DNA of 64,000 nt from assembly GCF_000238075.1 (NCBI RefSeq), contig NZ_JH414504.1, positions 157,709 through 221,708 of the forward strand, in the 5' to 3' direction. Position numbers and translations under genes: made by a program. Positions 51,564 through 60,905 of this stretch are shown here, in pieces (the stretch's first letter is position 1; every line of letters starts with the position of its first letter). The DNA comes from Oribacterium asaccharolyticum ACB7. GTDB taxonomy: Bacteria; Bacillota; Clostridia; Lachnospirales; Lachnospiraceae. Under the pieces are notes generated by a model that had not been told where the DNA came from, searched no databases, and saw only the letters and a list, made by a program, of their open reading frames with translations.

Positions 51564-52229
51564 ATGAAAAACAGACTGTCTCCATCTGTCCTTGCGGCGG
51601 ATTTCGGAGCGTTAAGAGAAGATCTTTATTTAGCGGAAGAGGCGGGAGCCGAGAGTTTTCATTTTGACATTATGGATGGACATTTCGTGCCCAACCTTTC
51701 CTACGGTTTAAGTCTTGTTTCCGCTTTGAGAAAGAACTCCAAGGCATTTTTTGACGTGCATCTTATGGTGGACAATCCGGACTTTTATTTTCCGCTGTGT
51801 AAGGAAGCCGGAGCGGACAGAGTCAGTTTTCATGTGGAAGCGACTCCACATATTGACCGCTCCCTTCATGCGATAAGAGAACTTGGGATGGAGGCGGGGG
51901 TGGCTCTAAATCCGGCAACTCCTCTTTCCTCTTTGGATGAAATTTTACCTATTTTAAGTTATGTGCTTCTTATGAGTGTGAATCCGGGATTTGGGGGACA
52001 AAAGTTTATTCCTTATAGCCTGGATAAGGTAAAACGGCTTAGAAAGTTGGCGGAGGCACGAGGATTTGATTTGGAAATCGGCATAGATGGCGGCGTGGGA
52101 TTGCAAAATATTCGGGATATTCTGGACAACGGGGCGAACTTTATTATTGCCGGCTCTTCCGTATTCTCCAAAAAAGAGGAAGTCGGAGAGAGTGTGAGAC
52201 AGTTCAATCGTTTTATTCGGAAAAATTGA
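51564..52229 (+). CDS. rpe: Ribulose-phosphate 3-epimerase
   Basis: 221 residues, a TIM barrel beginning 'LSPSVLAADFGALREDL', with 'FHFDIMDGHFVPNLSYG', 'VSFHVEAT', 'LMSVNPGFGGQKFIP' and 'IGIDGGVGLQNI' supplying metal and phosphate ligands. It interconverts ribulose-5-P and xylulose-5-P in the pentose phosphate pathway. ATG 51564 is preferred to GTG 51555 because AGAAGGTG is well spaced for it. Confidence 0.94.
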   Translation: MKNRLSPSVLAADFGALREDLYLAEEAGAESFHFDIMDGHFVPNLSYGLSLVSALRKNSKAFFDVHLMVDNPDFYFPLCKEAGADRVSFHVEATPHIDRSLHAIRELGMEAGVALNPATPLSSLDEILPILSYVLLMSVNPGFGGQKFIPYSLDKVKRLRKLAEARGFDLEIGIDGGVGLQNIRDILDNGANFIIAGSSVFSKKEEVGESVRQFNRFIRKN

Positions 52230-52359
52230 TTTTTCTGCAATACAAGGCAGTGGCTTGAAAAAGCTATCGTATCAGTTTATATTTAAAAGAACGACAAACC
52301 GGAATAAGCGTATTCCATACGGGAAAATGCAATACTCGATAGGAAAAGAAGGGGGCAGT

Positions 52360-53676
52360 ATGCTGGATATTAAATTTATTAGAGAAAATCCTGATCTGGT
52401 TAAGGAAAATATCAAGAAGAAATTTCAGGATGAGAAATTGAATCTTGTGGATGAAGTAATTAATTTGGATGTAGAAGCCAGAAAAGTACAGATGGAAGCC
52501 GATGAATTAAGAAGTAAGAAAAACCAGGTTTCCAAGCAGATTGGCGCCCTTATGGCTAAAGGAGAAAAGGAAGAAGCGGAGAAGGTAAAGGAAGAAGTTG
52601 CCGCTTTCTCCAAAAGACTTTCCGAATTGGAAGAGAAGGAGCCCATGTTGCAGGAAGAGATTCTGAAACGCATGATGGTGATTCCGAATATGATTGATCC
52701 GTCTGTACCCATTGGAAAGGATGATAGCTGTAATGTGGAAAATGAACGCTTTGGAGAGCCGCTTGTTCCGGATTTTCCCATTCCCTACCATGCAGACATT
52801 ATGGAGAGTTTTGGCGGTTTGGATATGGATGCTGCAGGACGTGTTGCAGGAAACGGTTTCTATTATTTGGTGGGGGATATGGCAAGATTGCATTCTGCAG
52901 TCCTCTCCTATGCGAGAGATTTCATGATTGACAGAGGCTTTACCTATGTTATTCCACCCTATATGATTCGTTCCAAGGTGGTGGACGGTGTAATGTCCTT
53001 TGCCGAAATGGATGCCATGATGTATAAGATTGAAGGAGAAGATCTCTATTTAATCGGTACTTCGGAGCACTCCATGATCGGAAGATTTATCGATCAGATT
53101 TTACCCGCAGCCTCTCTTCCCTTAACGTTGACATCCTATTCTCCCTGCTTCCGAAAAGAGAAGGGGTCTCACGGAATTGAAGAAAGAGGGGTTTACCGCA
53201 TTCATCAGTTTGAGAAGCAGGAAATGATTGTGGTTTGTGAGCCGGAAGATGCGATGAACTGGTATCAGAAGCTGTGGCAGAATACGGTGGATTTCTTTAG
53301 AAGCCTGGATATCCCGGTCAGAACTCTGGAATGTTGTTCGGGAGACCTTGCTGACTTGAAGGTAAAGTCCTGTGACGTGGAGGCTTGGTCTCCAAGACAA
53401 AAGAAGTATTTTGAGGTAGGATCCTGCTCAAACTTAGGGGATGCACAGGCGAGACGCTTGAAGATTCGTGTGAAGGGAGAGGATGGAAAGAATCATTTGG
53501 CCTTTACCTTAAACAATACCTGCGTAGCTCCACCCAGAATGCTGATTGCCTTTCTTGAAAACCATTTGCAAGAGGATGGAACGGTAACGATTCCAAAGGC
53601 ATTGCAAGCTTATATGGGAGGAAAGGAAGTTTTAGTTCCGAAGTATAATTCCGTTGAAAAAGAGAGAAAAGCTTAG
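52360..53676 (+). CDS. serS: Seryl-tRNA synthetase
   Basis: 438 residues. An N-terminal coiled-coil tRNA-binding arm (about 30-105), then class II motifs: 'GSHGIEERGVYRIHQFEKQE' (motif 2 region), 'ECCSGDLADLKVKSCDVEAW' and 'NNTCVAPPRMLIAFLENHLQ' (motif 3). It charges tRNA-Ser. Start ATG 52360 follows AAGGGGGC; the frame upstream to 52255 lacks support. The 130-nt leader was inspected for a T-box and none was found. Confidence 0.95.
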   Translation: MLDIKFIRENPDLVKENIKKKFQDEKLNLVDEVINLDVEARKVQMEADELRSKKNQVSKQIGALMAKGEKEEAEKVKEEVAAFSKRLSELEEKEPMLQEEILKRMMVIPNMIDPSVPIGKDDSCNVENERFGEPLVPDFPIPYHADIMESFGGLDMDAAGRVAGNGFYYLVGDMARLHSAVLSYARDFMIDRGFTYVIPPYMIRSKVVDGVMSFAEMDAMMYKIEGEDLYLIGTSEHSMIGRFIDQILPAASLPLTLTSYSPCFRKEKGSHGIEERGVYRIHQFEKQEMIVVCEPEDAMNWYQKLWQNTVDFFRSLDIPVRTLECCSGDLADLKVKSCDVEAWSPRQKKYFEVGSCSNLGDAQARRLKIRVKGEDGKNHLAFTLNNTCVAPPRMLIAFLENHLQEDGTVTIPKALQAYMGGKEVLVPKYNSVEKERKA

Positions 53677-53740
53677 TTTTGTACCTGCTCGCTCATTTTC
53701 CATAAAATGAAAGCGGAAAAGTAAATAATCTGTAACGGAG

Positions 53741-53779
53741 AAGCCGTTCTTTCTGTCATAAAGAGAGAACGGCTTTTTT
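53741..53779 (+). terminator. Terminator after serS
   Basis: Stem AAGCCGTTCT (53741-53750) with AGAACGGCTT (53766-53775), then T to 53779. It ends the long housekeeping run. Confidence 0.92.
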
Positions 53780-53831
53780 CTTATAAAATGCAGTTTTTAA
53801 AAAAGATATAAGGAAGTAAGAAAGAGATTTA

Positions 53832-53860
53832 TTGATAATTTTTCGCCTATCCTCTATACT
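53832..53860 (+). promoter_or_regulatory. Promoter of the ABC exporter operon
   Basis: TTGATA (53832-53837), 17-nt spacer, TATACT (53855-53860), 44 nt upstream of the ATPase start. Confidence 0.6.
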
Positions 53861-53903
53861 TTTAGAAATAGTGCCATACTTGCCTAGCTTAGAAAGGAAA
53901 AAT

Positions 53904-54692
53904 ATGGAACCAATCATTTCCGTGAGGAATTTGAAGAAAGTTTTCAAAATTGGAGACAATGATGTCCCGGCACTAAACGGTCTGGACTTTGATATCTATC
54001 AGGGTGAATTCATTGCCATAGTGGGAACCTCCGGATCGGGCAAATCCACTTGTTTAAATATGTTGGCAGGATTGGAGAAACCCAGTGAAGGAGAGATTCA
54101 CATCGTCGGGGAAGCCATAGAGAAGATGAGTGAGTCGGAACTTGTCAGTTTCCGCAGAAATCATGTGGGATTTATTTTTCAAAGCTACAACCTGATTCCT
54201 TTTTTAAATGCTGTGGAAAATGTCGCTCTGCCGCTTATGTTTCGCGGCGTGGATAAGGAAGAGAGAAATAAAGAGGCCCTGCATTATCTGGAACTTATGA
54301 ATATTGCGAAAGAAGCGGAACATACGCCGAATCAGATGTCCGGAGGACAGCAACAAAGAGTGGGGATAGCTAGAGCCTTGGTTATTAATCCGGAAATCAT
54401 CTTTGCGGATGAGCCGACCGGAAACCTGGATTCCCATACCACGGAAGAGGTGCTGAGCCTGATGAGAAAGATTGTGGAGGAACAGAAAAAAACCTTGATT
54501 ATGGTTACGCATGATCCCCATATTGCATCCTGGTCCGACAGGCAGCTTCGAATCGTAGACGGCAGAATTGTAGAAACGGTGCTCCGGGAAGGAAGCGCCA
54601 TAGAAGAAGAAATTTTAGCGAATAACGGAAAACGCCCCTATACAGTGGTGCATCCTTTAAAAAATGAGGTGAAGAATGATGAAAGAGAATAG
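53904..54692 (+). CDS. ABC transporter ATP-binding protein, MacB/LolD type
   Basis: 262 residues. Starts 'MEPIISVRNLKKVFKIGDND'; Walker A GTSGSGKST, signature MSGGQQQR, Walker B 'IIFADEPTGNLD' and switch His in VTHD. The 'DEPTGNLDS' form is typical of the MacB/LolD/FtsE group that works with FtsX-like permeases. Start ATG 53904 follows AGAAAGGAAA. It overlaps the next gene by up to 17 nt. Confidence 0.92.
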   Translation: MEPIISVRNLKKVFKIGDNDVPALNGLDFDIYQGEFIAIVGTSGSGKSTCLNMLAGLEKPSEGEIHIVGEAIEKMSESELVSFRRNHVGFIFQSYNLIPFLNAVENVALPLMFRGVDKEERNKEALHYLELMNIAKEAEHTPNQMSGGQQQRVGIARALVINPEIIFADEPTGNLDSHTTEEVLSLMRKIVEEQKKTLIMVTHDPHIASWSDRQLRIVDGRIVETVLREGSAIEEEILANNGKRPYTVVHPLKNEVKNDERE

Positions 54693-56763
54693 AAAAAGAA
54701 GAAAAGCAGGGGAAGGAGTAAGAGCATTCCTGAGAACTACGATACGAAGCAGTGCGGTTTTCTTCTTGTCTTTTACTATGCTTTTTCTCTTCTGCTTTGA
54801 AAGGCATGCCTATGCATCCTATGTCAATACAAACTTAAATACCTTTTTTCATGATCCGCAGGACATTCCTACAGGATATCCCGGCCAGGAGATGGAGATT
54901 AAGGTAAGAGTAGGTTATAACGGAGTTAACGGTTTGGCCAACCCGAATACCGATGAAATCAAGAATGTTCGTGTTCGTCTGTCCAATGACCAAAGCTACC
55001 TGACAACAAAGAACAGTCCTACCAGAACGAATAAAGACAATCCTTATAAAAATGCCGGCGATGACGATGAGCAGGGAGAGGCACAGAAGGATGCTTGGGA
55101 TGAGGGCTATAAGGCGGGAAAGAACAATGCCTATAAAAACGGATTAAATTATGTTTATCCCGTGGACGGCGGCGTCTATCCCTTTGAAGTGAATGCTTCT
55201 CTTTTCACACAGGAAAAAACGTTAGCTTCTCTAAAAAAAGGAGAGTATCAGGAGCTGACCTTTAAGGTTAATGTTCGTGCGGATGCCCTGAAGATGAAAG
55301 ACGGTGCGGGAAATACCAGCGACGGCTATTTCGGTGTTCCTTTTACCATTTGGTATACCGATGGAAACGGACAGGAGCAAAACAGAACCGAGTTTGTCAA
55401 TGTGTTTATTACCGAAAGCGGAGAAGTCAAGAATTCCGGTACGAAAATATTGGAGAAAACTTTTGTTGTGGGAGAGAATCAGTTGACCCCGACGGGAAAT
55501 TATCCGACACCGATGAATTTTTCCGTAAATTTCAGAAACCAGAGTAAGAATACTCTCTATGATGTTAAAGTGAAGTTTAACACGGCACTCGCTGAGAAAG
55601 AAACCGTACAGCTTACAGAAAATCCGAAGTCGGAAGCACAAAAGGATTTTCCCTTTGCCATTAATGAGGCAAATTATGACCGGGATTTTGCCGTGGTAAA
55701 ACCCGGAGAAACCGTAAGCCCGAGCTATTCCATGGCAATCAAATCCAATACGGCAAGCGGCTATTATCCGCTTTCCTATACGGTAAGCTACAAGGTGGCA
55801 CCGGGAGCAAATGTTTCTGTCAGCGATACGTATTCCTTCTATGTTAACGTGCGCAATTCCACGATGATTCAGGTGGATAAGGAAAAATTGGGTGATTTCA
55901 ACGCCAATGACAGAACAAAGGCAAGACTCATAGTCAGTGCCTATCGTACGGAACCGGAGAAGGTTTATGCCGGACAGGATTTTAAGCTTTATTTGACGAT
56001 GAAAAATGCTTCGACTTCCATCGCGGCTAGCAATATTCTTTTTACTTTAACTTCCGAGAAAAGTCAGGATGCCGCCGTGTTTGCTATCGCTGACGGAGCC
56101 AATTCCTTTGTGGTCAATTCTCTCGCGGCCGGAGCGGAAACGGAACTGACTTTAACCGTGAAGGCGAACGCCGGTGTGGATCCGAAGTCCTATGTGATGA
56201 GTATCAATGAGAAATATGATTCTCCGGACTTTAAGAATGCGGAAGAAAAGGTGGATATTGATATTCCTGTAAACCAGACGGCGCGCATGGGATTCTCCAA
56301 CTTTAGCGTAACACCGGAGTCCGTGAGTGTAGGAAGCGAATCCAATGCGATGTTCGGCATCAATAATACCGGTAAGGTTATCCTCTATAATGTACAGGCT
56401 ATATTCCAGAGTGATTACATTAAAAAGGCAACAGCGTATGTAGGAAACATTAAGCCCGGTGAAACCGGAAATGTGGATGTGATGCTTTCTGCCGTGAAGG
56501 CAACGGGTGGTGACGATACGATTCCGGTAGAAATTCAGTACGAAGATGTAAACGGTAATAAATTTACCGAGAAAACGGAAATCAACTTGACGATTACGGA
56601 ACAGGCCGAGACTCTTCCGGGAGATTCCATGGATAATGTACCCAATTCACGGATACCCGAAAATCATACTTCGTCCGTTCCCTTAGCGGTAGGCGCTGTT
56701 GTAGCTGCCCTTATCCTTTGCGGAATCGTTGTAAAGATAAAGAAAAAAGGAAAGAATAAATAA
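54676..56763 (+). CDS. Large exported, C-terminally anchored Ig-like protein of an ABC exporter operon
   Basis: 695 residues (694 if ATG 54679 is used). Basic N-terminus and hydrophobic segment about 26-48, with a likely signal cleavage after AYA. The body consists of repeated beta-sandwich-like units of the CARDB/COG1361 kind ('YPGQEMEIKVRVGYNGVNGL', 'NYPTPMNFSVNFRNQSKNTL', 'VYAGQDFKLYLTMKNASTSI', 'VSVGSESNAMFGINNTGKVI'). A C-terminal helix 'VPLAVGAVVAALILCGIVV' with a Lys-rich end is a membrane anchor. Its place between ATPase and permease suggests an extracellular part of the transporter; substrate is unknown. Confidence 0.75.
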   Translation: MMKENRKRRKAGEGVRAFLRTTIRSSAVFFLSFTMLFLFCFERHAYASYVNTNLNTFFHDPQDIPTGYPGQEMEIKVRVGYNGVNGLANPNTDEIKNVRVRLSNDQSYLTTKNSPTRTNKDNPYKNAGDDDEQGEAQKDAWDEGYKAGKNNAYKNGLNYVYPVDGGVYPFEVNASLFTQEKTLASLKKGEYQELTFKVNVRADALKMKDGAGNTSDGYFGVPFTIWYTDGNGQEQNRTEFVNVFITESGEVKNSGTKILEKTFVVGENQLTPTGNYPTPMNFSVNFRNQSKNTLYDVKVKFNTALAEKETVQLTENPKSEAQKDFPFAINEANYDRDFAVVKPGETVSPSYSMAIKSNTASGYYPLSYTVSYKVAPGANVSVSDTYSFYVNVRNSTMIQVDKEKLGDFNANDRTKARLIVSAYRTEPEKVYAGQDFKLYLTMKNASTSIAASNILFTLTSEKSQDAAVFAIADGANSFVVNSLAAGAETELTLTVKANAGVDPKSYVMSINEKYDSPDFKNAEEKVDIDIPVNQTARMGFSNFSVTPESVSVGSESNAMFGINNTGKVILYNVQAIFQSDYIKKATAYVGNIKPGETGNVDVMLSAVKATGGDDTIPVEIQYEDVNGNKFTEKTEINLTITEQAETLPGDSMDNVPNSRIPENHTSSVPLAVGAVVAALILCGIVVKIKKKGKNK

Positions 56764-58109
56764 TGAAGATGCAGGACTTATTTCTTCTGGCTTTTTCCAA
56801 TCTGCGAAGAAGAAAAATCAGGACCTTACTCACTGTGCTCGGTGTAGTGATTGGAACGGCATCTATCGTAGTCATGGTGAGTCTGGGGCTGGGAATGAGC
56901 GAAAGTCTTTTACGTTCGTTTCAAAGTTCCGGCTCTCTTACCAAGATTAATATCACAAACTACGGCGGTATGGGAACGAATGCCAAAAATAAGGTGGAGC
57001 TCACGGATGAAAGCATTCAGTCCTTTGAATCCATCCCTCATGTTATTGGGACCTCACCTTCCTTGGAAGTGTATGTCACGGCAAAGGTGGGAGCGCTGCA
57101 GGGAGATTTCAGTTTGAGAGGAGTTTCACAGGCCTATTTTCAGCAAATGAAGCTGAAGGAAGGGACTTATCCGAAGAAGGGTGACGCCGAGCTGAGTCTT
57201 ATTTACGGAAATACGGTGGCAGGTTCCTTTCATAAGGGAAACAACTGGGACAAAGAATATTCCATAGATCCGATGAAGGATACTCTTTTCTATATATTCC
57301 CGGAAGCGCAGGATAACAGTAAACCCGGCACGGCCCAAACGCAAGGCGAACAGAATAAACCGCAAAAAAAGTACATCATTAAGACTTCCGGAGTGATGGA
57401 AGGCAGTGCAGAAGATTATAGTGAAGATTCCAGCTATGTTTATGCAGACCTGGACAGCCTAAAGGCTTTCCTAAAGAAGATTTATAAGAAAAATCTGGTG
57501 CCTGATCCGAAAACCGGAAAGAATGGAAAGCCTCTTCGTTATTATTCTTATGACCAGGCCTATGTCTTTGTGGATGATATGAATAATGTTGCCGCTGTGC
57601 AAAAGCAAATCACGGATATGGGCTATTCCTGCTATTCTCAGGTGGAGTGGTTAAAGCAGGCGCAGGAACAAATCAAGACGACACAGCTTGTTTTGGGCGG
57701 AATCGGTGCGGTTTCCCTCCTTGTTGCGGCAATCGGCATCATGAATACGATGATGATGTCTATTTTCGAACGAACCAAGGAAATCGGTGTTATGAAGGTT
57801 CTGGGCTGTGATATGGGGGATATTCGTAATATGTTTCTTACGGAATCGGCCTTAATCGGAATCCTTGGAGGCATAGTCGGAATAGTGTTAAGCTATGGCG
57901 TGTCTTTTATCATTAATTTTCTTTCCTCAGGCGGAGGAGAAATGGTGGACAGCTATACCGGAGGAGGTGGCGGAAATATCTCTACTATACCTCTTTGGCT
58001 TGCCGGTTTTGCCATTATTTTTGCCATGCTTGTCGGAATGCTGTCCGGTTACTTCCCCTCAGTCCGTGCCATGAAGCTGAGTCCGCTTGCAGCAATTCGA
58101 AATGAATAA
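56763..58109 (+). CDS. ABC transporter permease, MacB/FtsX type
   Basis: 448 residues. Helix 1 (about 20-45) is followed by a large extracellular MacB_PCD-like domain (to about 305), then three helices. The conserved loop 'IMNTMMMSIFERTKEIGVMK' and C-terminal 'SVRAMKLSPLAAIRNE' are family signatures. The external domain carries an insertion with Gln/Lys/Pro-rich stretches. It forms the transporter with the ATPase upstream, probably extracting lipoproteins, peptides or drugs from the outer face. Confidence 0.92.
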   Translation: MKMQDLFLLAFSNLRRRKIRTLLTVLGVVIGTASIVVMVSLGLGMSESLLRSFQSSGSLTKINITNYGGMGTNAKNKVELTDESIQSFESIPHVIGTSPSLEVYVTAKVGALQGDFSLRGVSQAYFQQMKLKEGTYPKKGDAELSLIYGNTVAGSFHKGNNWDKEYSIDPMKDTLFYIFPEAQDNSKPGTAQTQGEQNKPQKKYIIKTSGVMEGSAEDYSEDSSYVYADLDSLKAFLKKIYKKNLVPDPKTGKNGKPLRYYSYDQAYVFVDDMNNVAAVQKQITDMGYSCYSQVEWLKQAQEQIKTTQLVLGGIGAVSLLVAAIGIMNTMMMSIFERTKEIGVMKVLGCDMGDIRNMFLTESALIGILGGIVGIVLSYGVSFIINFLSSGGGEMVDSYTGGGGGNISTIPLWLAGFAIIFAMLVGMLSGYFPSVRAMKLSPLAAIRNE

Positions 58110-58126
58110 ATCGAGTCTTGTTTCAT

Positions 58127-58161
58127 GAATGGGAAAATGATACAATTTTCCCATTCTTTTT
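58127..58161 (+). terminator. Terminator after the ABC exporter operon
   Basis: Perfect 12-bp stem GAATGGGAAAAT / ATTTTCCCATTC with a 6-nt loop, then TTTTT. It lies close to the start of the aspartate kinase gene, so that gene's promoter is not obvious. Confidence 0.93.
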
Positions 58162-58184
58162 GTATATGGAGAAAGGGAAAATTT

Positions 58185-59513
58185 ATGCTTAAAATTGCGA
58201 AATTCGGAGGCAGTTCCTGCGCCAGCAGCGAACAGTTTGAAAAAGTAAAAAATATTGTGATGGCAGACCGGGATAGGAAGTATATTGTGGTTTCCGCACC
58301 GGGAAAAAGAAACGGTAAGGATACCAAGGTTACCGATTTATTTATTTCCCTATATGAAGCCGTGCAGAAAAAGAAGGGAATCGAGGAAATTGTAGAAAAG
58401 ATTAAAAGACGATATCAGGAAATTATAGAAGGCTTATCTTTGTCTATTTCTTTGGAGGACGATTTTTCGGAAATTGTGAGAAGACTTATGGAGGGGGACA
58501 GCTTGGATTATGCCGCTTCTCGTGGAGAATATTTAAATGCCCGTGTCATGGCGGAATACCTCGGATTTCCTTTTATCGATGCGGAACGGCTGATCTTCTT
58601 TTCCGGAGATTCCTGTGACTTTAAAAAGACGGAGGAGGTGGCAAAGTCTGTCCTTTCTTCTGTGGAATATGCTGTTATTCCCGGTTTCTATGGGGTAAAT
58701 GAAAACGGAGAAGTGGTAACCTTTAGTAGAGGCGGTTCCGATGTGACCGGCTCTCTCATTGCCGCGGCGGTTTATGCGGATTTATATGAAAACTGGACCG
58801 ATGTTTCGGGATTCCTTGTCTCCGATCCGCATATTGTGGAGAAACCGGAGGTGATTGATTACATCACTTACAGAGAACTGCGCGAGTTAAGCTATATGGG
58901 TGCCGGTGTATTGCATGAAGACGCTATTTTCCCGGTAAGAAAAGAGGGGATTCCCATCCAGATCAAGAATACCAATGCGCCGGAGGATCATGGTACGATG
59001 ATTGTGGCGAATACCTTAAAAAAGCCCCGTTTCATCATTACCGGAATTGCGGGAAAGAAGAATTTTTGTTCTATCAATATTGAGAAAGCCATGATGAATG
59101 CGGAAATCGGCTTTATCCGGAAGGTGCTTTCCGTAATTGAAGAAAATGGCATTTCCGTAGAACATACACCGTCCGGAATTGACACCTTAACGCTTTTTAT
59201 TCATCAGGAGGAGTTGGAGTCTCACGAGCAAAAGGTATTGCAAGGGATTCAGAGGGCTGTGAATCCGGATCTAATTGAATTGGAATCGGATCTTGCTCTG
59301 ATTGCGGTTGTGGGAAGAGGAATGAAGTCCTCCCGCGGTGTTGCCGGAAGGATTTTCTCGGCTCTTGCGCATGAATACATCAACATTAAGATGATTGACC
59401 AGGGTTCATCCGAGTACAATATCATCATCGGCGTGAAGAACGAAAATTTCGAAGCGGCGATCCGGGCTATTTATAATATGTTTGTGCTTTCCGCCCTGCC
59501 GACTAAGAAATAG
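58185..59513 (+). CDS. Aspartate kinase
   Basis: 442 residues. 'KIAKFGGSSCASSEQFEKVK' is the nucleotide site, 'SRGGSDVTGSLIAAAVYADL' and 'DVSGFLVSDPHIV' the catalytic segment. Two ACT regulatory domains occupy about 300-440 ('GIAGKKNFCSINIEKAMM', 'AVVGRGMKSSRGVAGRIF'). It makes aspartyl phosphate for lysine, threonine, methionine and diaminopimelate. Start ATG 58185 follows AAAGGGAAAA. No lysine riboswitch is present in the short leader. Confidence 0.93.
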   Translation: MLKIAKFGGSSCASSEQFEKVKNIVMADRDRKYIVVSAPGKRNGKDTKVTDLFISLYEAVQKKKGIEEIVEKIKRRYQEIIEGLSLSISLEDDFSEIVRRLMEGDSLDYAASRGEYLNARVMAEYLGFPFIDAERLIFFSGDSCDFKKTEEVAKSVLSSVEYAVIPGFYGVNENGEVVTFSRGGSDVTGSLIAAAVYADLYENWTDVSGFLVSDPHIVEKPEVIDYITYRELRELSYMGAGVLHEDAIFPVRKEGIPIQIKNTNAPEDHGTMIVANTLKKPRFIITGIAGKKNFCSINIEKAMMNAEIGFIRKVLSVIEENGISVEHTPSGIDTLTLFIHQEELESHEQKVLQGIQRAVNPDLIELESDLALIAVVGRGMKSSRGVAGRIFSALAHEYINIKMIDQGSSEYNIIIGVKNENFEAAIRAIYNMFVLSALPTKK

Positions 59514-59625
59514 ATAGTGATATGGAATGACAGAAAGTAAACCGGTAAGGGATGAAGATGCGGTTAACAAACTTAAAGGGAGTCAAGGAAAAGTCCGAAA
59601 AAGGAAGGAATGCAAAGGGAGAAAA

Positions 59626-60888
59626 GTGGATATTATCGTAGTTGGCGGAGGGCCGGCAGGCATGATGGCGGCCATTTCCGCAAAGCAACATAAGAAGAAT
59701 GCTGAAGTTCTTTTAATTGAGAAAAATGAAAAGCTCGGGAAAAAGCTTTTCATCACCGGAAAAGGGAGAGGAAATCTGACCAACAGCTGTGAAGAAGAGC
59801 AGTTTTTTTCCCATTTTCTCAGAAATCCGCGCTTTATCTACCCAGCCTTTCGTGCCCTTTCCAATCGGGACTTGATGGATTTTATGGAGAAAAACGGCTG
59901 TCCCTTAAAGGAAGAAAGGGGAGGCAGAATTTTCCCCGTCAGCGATAAGGCCTACTCCTTAACCGATGCCCTGAAATTTGCCTTAAAAAAACTTGGTGTC
60001 AAGGTAGAATGCGACCGGACTTTGAAGACAGTGAAGAGAAAAGAGGATGGCTTTCTTTGTAATATTGGAGGAGAGGAAGTTTTTACCAAGAAGCTGATTC
60101 TTGCTACGGGAGGCCTTTCCTATCCCTCTACCGGTTCTACCGGAGACGGCTATCGTTTTGCGAAGGAGTTCTCTATTCCCGTCACCAAGCTTTATCCCTC
60201 TCTGGTCAAAATGGAGGTTTTGGAAGAGGATATTTTCTCTCTTTCCGGACTTAAGCTAAAGCATATTACTGCAACGGTAGAGGATGAAAAAGGAAAGGTT
60301 TACGGAAAAAAGACGGGAGAACTCTATTTTCAAAAGGACTCCGTGCTGGGCCCGACCGTGCTCTCCCTTTCCGCGGAACTTTCTCCTATGATTCACGAAT
60401 CCCCTATGGGGGCTTTTGTCCTCGTTATCGATTTAAAAGGAGAAATGGAGGACTTTGACAGAACTTTCCTTTCAGAATGCGAAAAAAGAGGAAAGGAGAG
60501 TTTGAAAGATTTGATTCAAGAAAAGCTTCCGAAACAGCTATTTTTAAGCTTCTGTAAACGCTTGGAAAAAGAGGGGGTCGCTTTGGGAAAAAGGGCTTCG
60601 GAAAGTAAAAAAGAAGAACGGAAAAAGATTTTAAAGCTCTTTCATCATTTTCGTTTTACGATTGCCGCAACAGGTAGTTTTAAGGAAGCAATAGTTACCA
60701 TAGGGGGGATAGATGTGAAGGCTCTTTCCAAGAAAACCATGGAGGCGAAGAGCGTAGCGGGATTGTATTTTGCCGGAGAAATCATTGATGCAGACGCCTA
60801 TACAGGCGGTTACAATATGCAGATTGCCTTTTCCACGGGATACCTTGCCGGAAAGTCTGCGGCAGAGGCTCTTGCTATATTGCAGTAG
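59626..60888 (+). CDS. BaiN/HI0933-family NAD(P)/FAD-dependent oxidoreductase
   Basis: About 420 residues from GTG 59626, giving the usual 'VDIIVVGGGPAGMMAA' FAD-binding start behind AAAGGGAG. An in-frame ATG at 59527 would add a basic 33-residue extension with no binding site and is considered less likely. Further motifs: 'GKKLFITGKGRGNLTNSC', 'LILATGGLSYPSTGSTGDGY' and 'AGEIIDADAYTGGYNMQIAF'. These mark the HI0933 flavoprotein family, which includes the bile-acid reductase BaiN; the substrate here is unknown. Confidence 0.88.
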   Translation: MDIIVVGGGPAGMMAAISAKQHKKNAEVLLIEKNEKLGKKLFITGKGRGNLTNSCEEEQFFSHFLRNPRFIYPAFRALSNRDLMDFMEKNGCPLKEERGGRIFPVSDKAYSLTDALKFALKKLGVKVECDRTLKTVKRKEDGFLCNIGGEEVFTKKLILATGGLSYPSTGSTGDGYRFAKEFSIPVTKLYPSLVKMEVLEEDIFSLSGLKLKHITATVEDEKGKVYGKKTGELYFQKDSVLGPTVLSLSAELSPMIHESPMGAFVLVIDLKGEMEDFDRTFLSECEKRGKESLKDLIQEKLPKQLFLSFCKRLEKEGVALGKRASESKKEERKKILKLFHHFRFTIAATGSFKEAIVTIGGIDVKALSKKTMEAKSVAGLYFAGEIIDADAYTGGYNMQIAFSTGYLAGKSAAEALAILQ

Positions 60889-60905
60889 AAGTGAAAGGAG
60901 AAAAA

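Noticed and set aside
52230..52359. T-box riboswitch upstream of serS.
   Set aside because: The 130-nt leader has no T-box consensus, specifier stem or terminator/antiterminator pair.
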